From: JAFGAV01 sp041479055
Lineage (GTDB): Bacteria > Acidobacteriota > Aminicenantia > Aminicenantales > JAFGAV01
Assembly (NCBI GenBank): GCA_963702835.1
Contig: OY969762.1
Location: forward strand, 434,001-498,000
DNA: 64,000 bases
Direction of reading: 5' to 3'
The notes under the pieces are model-generated. The model was given only the letters and a program-made list of their open reading frames with translations. It made no database searches and was not told where the DNA came from. A program made the translations under genes and the position numbers. This document shows positions 52,029-59,810 of the stretch, in pieces. The first letter of the stretch is position 1. Every line of letters begins with the position of its first letter.

Positions 52029-53402
52029 ATGAAGAAAAAAATGCTGATCATGGGGCTGGATTCGGCCCCGGCCGAGATCGTCTTCGACCGCCGGGCGGAG
52101 CTTCCCACCCTGGCCGGCCTCCTTCGCCGCGGCCTGTGGGGCACCATGCGCTCCTCCGACCCGCCTATCACTATCCCGGCCTGGATGGTCATGTGCACCG
52201 GCCTGGACCCGGCCCGCCTGGGGATCTACGGCTTCCGCCACCGGACCGATTACTCCTACGATAAAATGTGGATAGCCAACGCGCGGGCGGTCAAGGCTCC
52301 CAAGGTTTGGGACTACCTGGGCCAGGCCGGCGGCCGGAGCTGCCTGGTCAGCGTGCCGCCCAGCTACCCGCCCTATCCCGTGCCGGGCTGGCTCATCTCC
52401 TGCTTCATCACCCCCGGCCCGGACAAGGATTACACCTACCCGGCCGAGCTCAAGGCGGAGATCGAGTCGAGGTTCGGCCCTTACATCTTCGATGCCGCCT
52501 TCCGCACCGAGGACCGGGATGAGATCCTGCGGAAGATCTACGAGATGACCGAGCAGCGCTTTAAGGTCATGGACTATCTCCTGAAGGAAAAGCCCTGGGA
52601 CCTGTTCATGTTCGTGGAGATCGGCGTGGACCGCGTCCAGCACACCTTCTGGAAGTACTATGACCCGGCGCACCACCTCCACCAGCCCGGCAGCCCCTAC
52701 CGGAATGCCATCATCGATTACTACAAATTCCTCGACCGCAAGCTGGGCCAGATGATCGGCCAGCTGGACAAGGACACCGTGCTGCTGGCCATCTCCGACC
52801 ACGGCGCTAAAAGGATGAAGGGCGCCTTCTGCATCAACGAATGGCTGATCGAGGAAGGGTACCTGGCCCTCAAGGAACAGCCGGCCAAGGTGGAGACCAT
52901 CGAGAAGCTGGCCGTGGACTGGCCCCGGACCAAGGCCTGGGGCTGGGGCGGCTACTATGCCCGCATCTTCCTCAACGTCGAGGGCCGCGAGCCGGGCGGC
53001 ATCATCAAGCCCGAGGACTACGAGAGTGAGCGCGAGAAGCTGGCTCAAAAAATCCGGGCCATCCGGGGGCCGCGGGGCGAGGCCTGGCAGACCAAGGTCA
53101 TCAAGCCCAACGAGCACTTTCCCGAGGTCCGCGGCGATTATCCCGACTTGATGATCTATTTCGACGACCTCTATTGGCGTTCGGCCGGCACGCTCGGCTG
53201 GGAGAGCCGCTACCTCCAGGAGAACGACACCGGGCCCGACGACGCGGTCCATGCTCAGGAGGGGGTTTATATCCTAGTGGACCCGGCCTCGGCCGCCCGG
53301 GGCCGCCGGGACATCGATATCCTGGACGTGGCCCCCACCATCCTGCGGGCCATGGGGCTTGAGGTGCCCGCGGAGATGACCGGTAAGTCCCTTTTACCCT
53401 GA
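52029..53402 (+). CDS. Alkaline phosphatase superfamily (type I phosphodiesterase-like) protein
   Basis: Cytosolic protein of 457 residues (no signal peptide) from the nucleotide pyrophosphatase/phosphodiesterase group of the alkaline phosphatase superfamily. MGLDSAPAEIV holds the first metal ligand Asp; the PPITIPAWMVMCTGLDP segment carries the Thr nucleophile; VEIGVDRVQHTFWKYYDPAH, ISDHGAKRMKG and the late GPDDAVHAQEGVYIL supply further Asp/His ligands. It lies between sat and cysC. It may hydrolyse a phosphodiester such as a nucleotide-linked intermediate, or act on a sulfated or phosphorylated sugar. Similar genes beside PAPS synthesis genes occur in other bacteria, as I recall, but the substrate is not known. 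Confidence 0.85.
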   Translation: MKKKMLIMGLDSAPAEIVFDRRAELPTLAGLLRRGLWGTMRSSDPPITIPAWMVMCTGLDPARLGIYGFRHRTDYSYDKMWIANARAVKAPKVWDYLGQAGGRSCLVSVPPSYPPYPVPGWLISCFITPGPDKDYTYPAELKAEIESRFGPYIFDAAFRTEDRDEILRKIYEMTEQRFKVMDYLLKEKPWDLFMFVEIGVDRVQHTFWKYYDPAHHLHQPGSPYRNAIIDYYKFLDRKLGQMIGQLDKDTVLLAISDHGAKRMKGAFCINEWLIEEGYLALKEQPAKVETIEKLAVDWPRTKAWGWGGYYARIFLNVEGREPGGIIKPEDYESEREKLAQKIRAIRGPRGEAWQTKVIKPNEHFPEVRGDYPDLMIYFDDLYWRSAGTLGWESRYLQENDTGPDDAVHAQEGVYILVDPASAARGRRDIDILDVAPTILRAMGLEVPAEMTGKSLLP

Positions 53403-53475
53403 TGGAAGCGGACGCGCCCCGCCGGCAAAGTCAAGGACAGGATCGAAGTTGTCTGATGGAAAGGAGCTGGAGAGA

Positions 53476-54015
53476 ATGACCTGCGGCAAGGATCAAAAAG
53501 GCGTCACCCTATGGTTCACCGGGCTGCCCTGCTCGGGAAAGTCGGCCGTGGCCGATATCGTGGCCGAAAGGCTCAAAGCCGGGGAGCTGCGGGCCGAGCG
53601 GCTTGACGGCGACATCGTCCGCCAGGACCTGACCCGCGACCTGGGCTTCTCCAAGGCCGACCGGGACGAGAATATCCGCCGGGTGACCTTCGTGGCCAAA
53701 CTGCTGGCCCGGAACGGCGTGGCGGTTCTTGTCTCCTTCATCTCGCCCTACCGCGAGATGCGCGACCGCGCCAGGCAGCAGATCCGGAATTTTTGCGAGA
53801 TTTACGTTAAGTGTCCGGTCGAGGTCTGCATGAAACGCGACATCAAGGGCATGTACCAGAAGGCCCTGCGCGGCGAAATCAAGGAGTTCACCGGCGTCAG
53901 CGACCCCTATGAGGAACCGCTCCGTCCGGAACTCGTCTTGGAAACGGACAAAGAGACGATCGAGGAGAGCGTTGAAAAAGTCATAGCCAAAATGCGGGAG
54001 TTGGGCTATCTTTAA
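53476..54015 (+). CDS. cysC: Adenylylsulfate kinase (APS kinase)
   Basis: APS kinase, 179 residues, turning APS into PAPS, the sulfate donor of sulfotransferases. P-loop GLPCSGKS is at the N-terminus. The APS-binding LDGDIVRQDLTRDLGFSKADRDENIRRV and VSFISPYREMRDRAR segments are intact, and EFTGVSDPYEEP forms the lid. The ATG at 53476 is preferred because GGAGAG sits just before it; a TTG at 53449 would give nine more residues. It is 73 nt after the phosphodiesterase gene and 39 nt before the epimerase. Confidence 0.94.
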   Translation: MTCGKDQKGVTLWFTGLPCSGKSAVADIVAERLKAGELRAERLDGDIVRQDLTRDLGFSKADRDENIRRVTFVAKLLARNGVAVLVSFISPYREMRDRARQQIRNFCEIYVKCPVEVCMKRDIKGMYQKALRGEIKEFTGVSDPYEEPLRPELVLETDKETIEESVEKVIAKMRELGYL

Positions 54016-54054
54016 GAGCCGGCCGTGAGCCGGCCGGAGAGGAGCCGAGAAGGG

Positions 54055-54993
54055 ATGGGGTTCTACCTGGTAACCGGCGGAGGGGGATTCATCGGATCGC
54101 ACCTGGTCGAGGAGCTCGTCCGCTGCGGCGAGAGAGTCCGAGTGCTCGACAATTTCATGACCGGTCACCGGGAAAACCTGGCCGAATTCGCGGATCAGAT
54201 CGAACTCGTCGAGGGCGACGTGCGGAATCTGGAGACCTGCCGCCGAGCGGCCGAATCCGTTGACTTCGTCCTGCATCAGGCGGCCCTGCCCTCGGTGCCG
54301 CGCTCCGTCCTGGACCCGCTTCTCTCCAATGATATCAACGTCGGCGGAACGCTGAACATGCTCAAGGCGGCCCATGAGGCCGGGGTGAAGCGCTTCGTCT
54401 TTGCTTCTTCCTCTTCGGTCTATGGCGCCGACGAGAGGCTGCCCAAGCGGGAAGGCGGCGAAGGCCTGCCCCTCTCGCCCTATGCCGTGACCAAAGTGGC
54501 CGGGGAGCGCTATTGCCAGGTTTTCAACCGCACTTTCGGCCTGCCCACCGTCTGCCTGCGCTACTTCAACATTTTCGGCCCGCGCCAGGACCCCGCCTCG
54601 CAGTATGCGGCCGTCATCCCGCTCTTTATCAGCCATTATCTCCAGGGCCGGCCGCCAAAAATCTTCGGCGACGGTTCCCAGTCGCGCGATTTTACCTATG
54701 TGGTTAATGTCGTCCGGGCCAACCTGCTGGCCTGCCGGGCGGCCGGGGCGGCGGGCGGGGTGTTCAATATCGCCGGAGGCGGCCGGGTCACGGTCAATGA
54801 GTTGGCCGCCGTGATCGGGGACATCACCGGCTCCGGAGCGAAGCCCGTCTACGACCGGCCCCGGCCCGGCGATATTCTTCATTCCTGGGCAGACATTTCC
54901 CTGGCCGCCCAGGTCCTGGGCTACAGGCTTGAGGTCGGGTTCAGGGAGGGGTTGGAGCGGACAGTCCGTTGGTACAAGGAGCACAGGACATGA
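54055..54993 (+). CDS. UDP-sugar 4-epimerase (WbpP/GalE-like)
   Basis: Extended short-chain dehydrogenase of 312 residues. NAD-binding GGGGFIGSH is near the N-terminus. The catalytic Ser (SSSSVYG) and Tyr/Lys (YAVTK) are present. LRYFNIFGPRQDPASQYAAVIP and IFGDGSQSRDFTYV resemble UDP-N-acetylglucosamine 4-epimerases (WbpP/TviC) more than classical GalE. It would supply UDP-GalNAc or a related sugar. The ATG at 54055 is chosen over an in-frame GTG at 54025 because the family fold starts there. Its stop overlaps the next ATG by 4 nt. Confidence 0.88.
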   Translation: MGFYLVTGGGGFIGSHLVEELVRCGERVRVLDNFMTGHRENLAEFADQIELVEGDVRNLETCRRAAESVDFVLHQAALPSVPRSVLDPLLSNDINVGGTLNMLKAAHEAGVKRFVFASSSSVYGADERLPKREGGEGLPLSPYAVTKVAGERYCQVFNRTFGLPTVCLRYFNIFGPRQDPASQYAAVIPLFISHYLQGRPPKIFGDGSQSRDFTYVVNVVRANLLACRAAGAAGGVFNIAGGGRVTVNELAAVIGDITGSGAKPVYDRPRPGDILHSWADISLAAQVLGYRLEVGFREGLERTVRWYKEHRT

Positions 54994-56309
54994 ACAGGCT
55001 TGCCCAAGGGTTGGAAAAAAAAATCAAGGACAAGAGGGCCCGGGTGGGCGTCATCGGCCTGGGCTATGTCGGGCTGCCCCTGGTCAAGGCTTTCCTCCAG
55101 GCCGGGTTCCGGGTGACCGGCTTCGACATCGACCAGAAAAAGATCGACTGGCTCATGCAGGGCCGGAGCTATATTCGCCACATATCCGGCGCCGAGCTGA
55201 AGCATTTCCTGGCCCGGCGGACTTTCTCCGCCACCGCAGACTTTGGCCGGCTGCGGAACATGGACGCGGTCATCATCTGTGTTCCTACCCCCTTGGACAG
55301 TCACCGCAACCCGGACCTGTCCTTTGTCCTGAACACCACCCGGACCATCAGCCGCAACTTGGTCAAGGGCCAGCTTATCATCCTGGAGAGCACCACTTAC
55401 CCCGGCACGACCGACGAGGAGATGAAGCCCATCCTAGAGGAGAGCGGGCTTCGGGCCGGCAAGGATTTCTTCCTGGCCTTCTCCCCCGAGCGCGAGGACC
55501 CCGGCAACAAGCAATTCCATACGGCCACCATCCCCAAGGTGGTAGGCGGGCTGACCCGCGACTGCCTAAGGGTGGCCAAAGCCCTTTACGACCAAGTTGT
55601 GGTGCGCACCGTCCCGGTTTCTTCCACCCGGGTGGCCGAGTCCTCCAAGCTCCTGGAGAATATCTTCCGGGCCGTCAACATCGCCCTGGTCAATGAGCTG
55701 AAGATGATCTTCGAGCGCATGGGGATTGATATCTGGGAGGTCATCAAGGCCTCCTCGACCAAGCCCTTCGGCTTCATGCCCTTTTCTCCCGGGCCGGGGC
55801 TGGGCGGCCACTGCATTCCCATCGACCCTTTTTACCTGACCTGGAAGGCCCGCGAAGTCGACTTTTCCACGCGCCTCATCGAGGTGGCCGGCGAAATCAA
55901 CACGGTGATGCCTGCCTACGTCGTGCAGAAGACCGCGGAGGCCCTGAACCGGGCGGGCAAGAGTCTGTTCCGGTCGCGGGTGCTGGTCCTGGGCGTGGCC
56001 TATAAGAAGGACATCGACGACCAGCGCGAGTCGCCCTCCCTCAAGATCATCAGTATCCTGCAGAAGGCGGGCGCCGGGGTGGATTACAACGACCCCTTCG
56101 TGCCGCGCTCGGCCGGCCACCGGGAGTACCCGGGCTTGGAGCTCAAGTCCGTGCCCCTGACCGCCGGCCGGCTGAAGAAGTCCGATGCGGTCATCATCGC
56201 CACCGACCATTCCTCCTACGATTATGATTGGATCGTCAAGCACGCGCCGCTGGTGGTGGACACCCGCAACGCGATAAAAAAGCGCAGCCGCAACGTAGTC
56301 AAGGCCTGA
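54990..56309 (+). CDS. UDP-N-acetyl-sugar 6-dehydrogenase (WbpA-like)
   Basis: Nucleotide-sugar dehydrogenase, 439 residues; oxidises the C6 alcohol of a UDP-hexose(NAc) to the uronic acid with two NAD. GVIGLGYVGLPL binds NAD; the nucleophile Cys is in GPGLGGHCIPIDPFYL; LVLGVAYKKDIDDQRESPS is the late domain. GGHCIPxDP is typical for UDP-GlcNAc/UDP-ManNAc or UDP-GalNAc enzymes (WbpA/WbpO/TviB). Next to the WbpP-like epimerase this suggests production of an N-acetyl-galactosaminuronic acid. The ATG at 54990 overlaps the epimerase stop. Confidence 0.92.
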   Translation: MNRLAQGLEKKIKDKRARVGVIGLGYVGLPLVKAFLQAGFRVTGFDIDQKKIDWLMQGRSYIRHISGAELKHFLARRTFSATADFGRLRNMDAVIICVPTPLDSHRNPDLSFVLNTTRTISRNLVKGQLIILESTTYPGTTDEEMKPILEESGLRAGKDFFLAFSPEREDPGNKQFHTATIPKVVGGLTRDCLRVAKALYDQVVVRTVPVSSTRVAESSKLLENIFRAVNIALVNELKMIFERMGIDIWEVIKASSTKPFGFMPFSPGPGLGGHCIPIDPFYLTWKAREVDFSTRLIEVAGEINTVMPAYVVQKTAEALNRAGKSLFRSRVLVLGVAYKKDIDDQRESPSLKIISILQKAGAGVDYNDPFVPRSAGHREYPGLELKSVPLTAGRLKKSDAVIIATDHSSYDYDWIVKHAPLVVDTRNAIKKRSRNVVKA

Positions 56310-56327
56310 GGGGGTGAGGGGAGAGCC

Positions 56328-57632
56328 ATGAAAATCGCTGTGATCGGGACAGGGTATGTCGGCCTGGTGACGGCCGTCGGCCTGGCCGAGTTCGGCCACC
56401 GGGTCATCGGTGCGGACAAGGTCGCGGAGAAGATCAAGATGATCTCGGCGGGCCAGACGCCCATCTTCGAGCCCGGCCTGGACGCTCTGCTGGCCAGGAA
56501 CCTGAAGAAGGGCCATCTCGAGTTCTCCACTGACCTGGGCCGGACCATCCGCGAGTCCGACATCATCTTTGTCTGCGTCGGCACGCCGCCCCACGATGAC
56601 GGCAGCGCCGACATGAGCCAGATCGAAGAGGTGTCGCGGATGATCGCCGAGAACCTCAACGGCTATAAGGTGGTGGTGGAGAAGAGCACCGTGCCGGTCA
56701 AGACCTCGAGCTGGATCAAGCGGACGATCTCCCTGTACCGGAAGTCCGACCTGCCCTTTGATGTGGCCTCCAATCCCGAGTTTCTCCGCGAAGGGTCGGC
56801 CGTGAGCGACTTTCTCCACCCCGACCGGATCATCATCGGCGTTGAATCGGAGCGAGCCCGGGACATGCTGGCCCGCATCTATGAGGCCCTGAAGGACCGC
56901 ATCCTCATCACCAACATTGATACGGCCGAGCTGATCAAGCACGCCTCCAACTCCTTCCTGGCTCTCAAGATCTCCTACATCAACCTCATCGCCAACCTGT
57001 GCGAGAAGACCGAGGCCGACGTGGACCAGGTGGCCAAGGGCATGGGCTTGGACCCCCGCATCGGCGCGCTCTTTTTGCGGGCCGGCCTGGGCTACGGCGG
57101 CTCCTGCTTTCCCAAGGACATCAAGGCCTTGACCAAAATCGGCGAGGACCTGGGCGTGGATATGCGACTGCTGAGGGAAGGGGAGAGGATCAACACCGAC
57201 CGGGTCCGGGTCTTTGTGGACAAGATCAGGCAGGCCTTGTGGATCCTCAAGGACAAGAGGATCGGCCTGCTGGGGTTGGCCTTCAAGCCAGAGACAGACG
57301 ATATCCGGGAGGCCCCCAGCATCAAGGTCATCGCCGCTCTGCTGGACCAGGGCGCCAACCTGAGGTTGTATGACCCCCAGGCCATGGCCAATATGAAGGA
57401 GCTCTTCCCCCCGGACGGCGGGCGGATCGTCTATTGCTCCTCCGCCTACCAGGCGGCCGAGGGAGCCAACGCCCTCCTGTTCATCACCGAGTGGGAGGAA
57501 TTCAAGACGCTCGACTTGAAGAAGCTGAAGGGCATGATGGCCAACCCCATTCTGATCGACGGCCGGAACATCTTCGACCCGGCCGCTCTGCGGGCCCTGG
57601 GCTTCGAGTACTCTTGCCTCGGCCGCAAATAG
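56328..57632 (+). CDS. ugd: UDP-glucose 6-dehydrogenase
   Basis: UDP-glucose dehydrogenase, 434 residues. GTGYVGLVTAVGLAEFGH binds NAD; the catalytic Cys is in GLGYGGSCFPKDIKAL; LGLAFKPETDDIREAPS marks the C-terminal domain. The GGSCFPKD form separates it from the N-acetyl-sugar enzyme just upstream. It would make UDP-glucuronate. GGGGAGAG precedes the ATG, 18 nt after the previous stop. Having two different UDP-sugar dehydrogenases in tandem suggests a glycan with more than one acidic sugar. Confidence 0.94.
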   Translation: MKIAVIGTGYVGLVTAVGLAEFGHRVIGADKVAEKIKMISAGQTPIFEPGLDALLARNLKKGHLEFSTDLGRTIRESDIIFVCVGTPPHDDGSADMSQIEEVSRMIAENLNGYKVVVEKSTVPVKTSSWIKRTISLYRKSDLPFDVASNPEFLREGSAVSDFLHPDRIIIGVESERARDMLARIYEALKDRILITNIDTAELIKHASNSFLALKISYINLIANLCEKTEADVDQVAKGMGLDPRIGALFLRAGLGYGGSCFPKDIKALTKIGEDLGVDMRLLREGERINTDRVRVFVDKIRQALWILKDKRIGLLGLAFKPETDDIREAPSIKVIAALLDQGANLRLYDPQAMANMKELFPPDGGRIVYCSSAYQAAEGANALLFITEWEEFKTLDLKKLKGMMANPILIDGRNIFDPAALRALGFEYSCLGRK

Positions 57633-57649
57633 CCGCAGGGCTGGAAACG

Positions 57650-58795
57650 ATGGGGATCATTTTCTTGCTTTTTATAGCCCTGGCCTCACTTACCTGGCTC
57701 TCCACTTACGGTTATTTGGCTATCCTGGGCGGGATTGTCGCCGTCAGTCCCAAAAGCAAAACAAACCATAAATTCCTGCCGGATATTGCCATTGTCGTTC
57801 CGGTCCTGAACGAAGAGGACTTGATCCTCTCCAAACTTTCCGACCTGGAGAAGATCGATTATCCGGGGAAGTGCGTTTCCGTTCTGGTGGTCGAAGGCGG
57901 ATCCGCCGACAGGACAGCGGAGCTCGTTCGGAAAGAGATGGCCAGGGGAAAAAAGATTCAATTCGTCAGCCTGGATAAGGCCCGGGGAAAGGCCGAAAAG
58001 GTTGCCCAGGCCCTGACTCTTTTGGAAGAGGAGATAGTTGTCGTCACGGATACGGACGCCAGGCTGGACGCTTCCTGTATCAGGGAGCTGGTCAGCCTGC
58101 TGGGAAGCGATCCTCAGGCGGCGATTGTGGGCGCCTCGGTGGAGCCTCAAAGCTCCTGAGTGGAGGAACGCATTCATTGGCGGTTTCTCAACGGCCTGTG
58201 GTGGCTGGAGGGCGAGGCGCTCTCGGCCGCAAGCTTTTCGGGAGTGTGCTATGCCTGCCGCCAAAGCAAGGTTATGTCTCTATCCAAAAGAGCACAAGCG
58301 GAAGACATTCACCTTTCTCTTCTTACCGGTGCCAATGGCTTTCATGTGCGCCTAGGCCGAAAGGCCCGCACCATGGAACTCCGTGTGCCCCAGACTCTCA
58401 AGCAGATGATTCAGTTTCGGCGCCGTCGCGGAGCCGGTTATCTGGCCGAGCTTCGGAATTCATCGACGACGGCCGCTTCTTCGCCGGGCTGGCGGCTGGC
58501 CCGGTTTATGAGACTCTGGCACTTCTTGGTGACGCCGAAAATGGCAATTGTTCTCGCTGCTTTCTCTTTAATCCTTTTGGGGACGCGTTATTGGCCATGG
58601 CCGCTGTTTGTATTTTCCGTATTCGCCTTGCCCCTGTACATCCTCCTTTTCTGCTCCTCTCTCCTCAAGGGTGAGAAGAACCGTTGGTGGAAATTGCCCC
58701 TGGCCCTGAGCCGTTATCTTGCCCTTACTCTGATGTCTATGTTGACGCTGCATCTCAATTCCCAAGGCCAGGTTCCCCTCGGAGGAAGATCGTGA
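57650..58795 (+). pseudogene. Family 2 glycosyltransferase interrupted by in-frame TGA
   Basis: One frame from the ATG at 57650 to 58795 encodes a membrane GT2 of about 381 codons, broken only by a TGA at codon 170 (58157-58159). Before the stop: N-terminal membrane helix, VVPVLNEEDLILSKL, VVTDTDARLD (D-x-D). After it: the acceptor-base ED (AEDIHLSL), a Q/R-rich RRRRG region, and two or three C-terminal helices. Both halves are needed for catalysis. A GTG directly follows the stop, so separate translation is possible, but the domain is split in the middle. A nonsense mutation or a single base-call error is most likely. The 3' end overlaps the radical SAM gene by 4 nt. Confidence 0.75.
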
Positions 58796-59796
58796 TTCGG
58801 CTCCACCACGTGAAAATGGCTTCCCGCTATATTGCCCGCCGCTTTCGAAAGCTCCATCCTTTTGAGGTCGAAGCGGCCCTCCTCAATGAGTGCAACCTCC
58901 ATTGTCTTTATTGCCATTACCCCGACCGGCTGAAACCTCAAATGACAACTCAGCAATGGAAAGATATTATTCGAGGCTTTGCCTGGCTGGGAACCATACG
59001 CTTCAAGTTTCATGGAGGCGAGCCGACTTTACGGCCGGATTTTCGGGAGCTGACCAGAGAAGTGAAGGCTGCCGGAATGATTCCGGCAGCCACCACAAAC
59101 GGCTCAACGATTGCTGCCCGTCCTGAGCTGCTTGATTATCTCCAGGAGATCATCGTCAGCTTGGACTCCCCCCATCCCGAAGGGAATGACCGTATTCGGG
59201 GAAAAGGGTCCTTTGAGGCCGCGGTGAAGACGATTGACCTCTCTCTCAGACGCGGCCTGCGGACCTATGTCAACATGGTGCTGACTCGGGCTAACCTGAA
59301 CGACCTTGGGGATATGCTGGCCTTCTGCGAGGCCCGGGGTGTGCTGATGAACGCCCAGCCCATAGTTTTTGGGCGAATGTATTATGTTGAAGAGGCGCGG
59401 TCGTTGGCTCTGACGTTCGAAGAAATACGGGAGGTCAGCCGGCGCATGATCCTTTGGAAAAAGAAGGGCCGGGCGCTCACATTTTCTCGGTGGGCTTATA
59501 AAAAAGTGATGGATTGGCCGGACTATAGCCTGGTGTCCCTAAAGGGCCCGGGCGTTTCTCCCTGCGTGGCCGGAAAAGATTATATCCGGGTCGAGTGCAA
59601 CGGAGATGTTTTGCCCTGCTGTCAGTACACGGCGGATTTTGTGCCGAAAAATATTCTCCGGCACGGCCTCATCCCGAGCCTTCTCCATGTTCAGACGCAC
59701 AATTGCCGGGACTGCTGGCTGGCCTACTACAACGAGCGGCAGGCGCTTTTCAAGCTGAAGCCCGGAGCGGTCTGGGAAGCCGTCAGGCGCGGCTGA
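58792..59796 (+). CDS. Radical SAM/SPASM protein
   Basis: Radical SAM enzyme of 334 residues. The [4Fe-4S]/SAM motif is CNLHCLYC (C-x3-C-x2-C) near residue 35, followed by KFHGGEPTLRPDF. A short SPASM-like cysteine set is at the C-terminus: SPCVAGKDYIRVECNGDVLPCCQYT, then HNCRDCW. Such enzymes modify peptides, sugars or lipids. GTG at 58792 is chosen because GGAGGAAG lies just upstream and it overlaps the glycosyltransferase end by 4 nt, so the two are coupled. Its position at the end of the nucleotide-sugar cluster suggests glycan or peptide modification; the target is unknown. Confidence 0.85.
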   Translation: MIRLHHVKMASRYIARRFRKLHPFEVEAALLNECNLHCLYCHYPDRLKPQMTTQQWKDIIRGFAWLGTIRFKFHGGEPTLRPDFRELTREVKAAGMIPAATTNGSTIAARPELLDYLQEIIVSLDSPHPEGNDRIRGKGSFEAAVKTIDLSLRRGLRTYVNMVLTRANLNDLGDMLAFCEARGVLMNAQPIVFGRMYYVEEARSLALTFEEIREVSRRMILWKKKGRALTFSRWAYKKVMDWPDYSLVSLKGPGVSPCVAGKDYIRVECNGDVLPCCQYTADFVPKNILRHGLIPSLLHVQTHNCRDCWLAYYNERQALFKLKPGAVWEAVRRG

Positions 59797-59810
59797 CCGC
59801 AACTCTCCTT

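Noticed and set aside
51111..53252. 713-codon open frame on the minus strand across sat and the phosphodiesterase gene
   Set aside because: It is an antisense consequence of high third-position GC; composition is low-complexity and the plus-strand genes have clear family motifs.
53509..54984. 491-codon open frame on the minus strand opposite cysC and the epimerase
   Set aside because: Antisense shadow of well-conserved genes; no family motif, no ribosome binding site.
58157..58159. Selenocysteine at the TGA in the GT2 gene
   Set aside because: GT2 enzymes have no known cysteine or selenocysteine at this place, and no convincing SECIS-like hairpin was noticed just after it.
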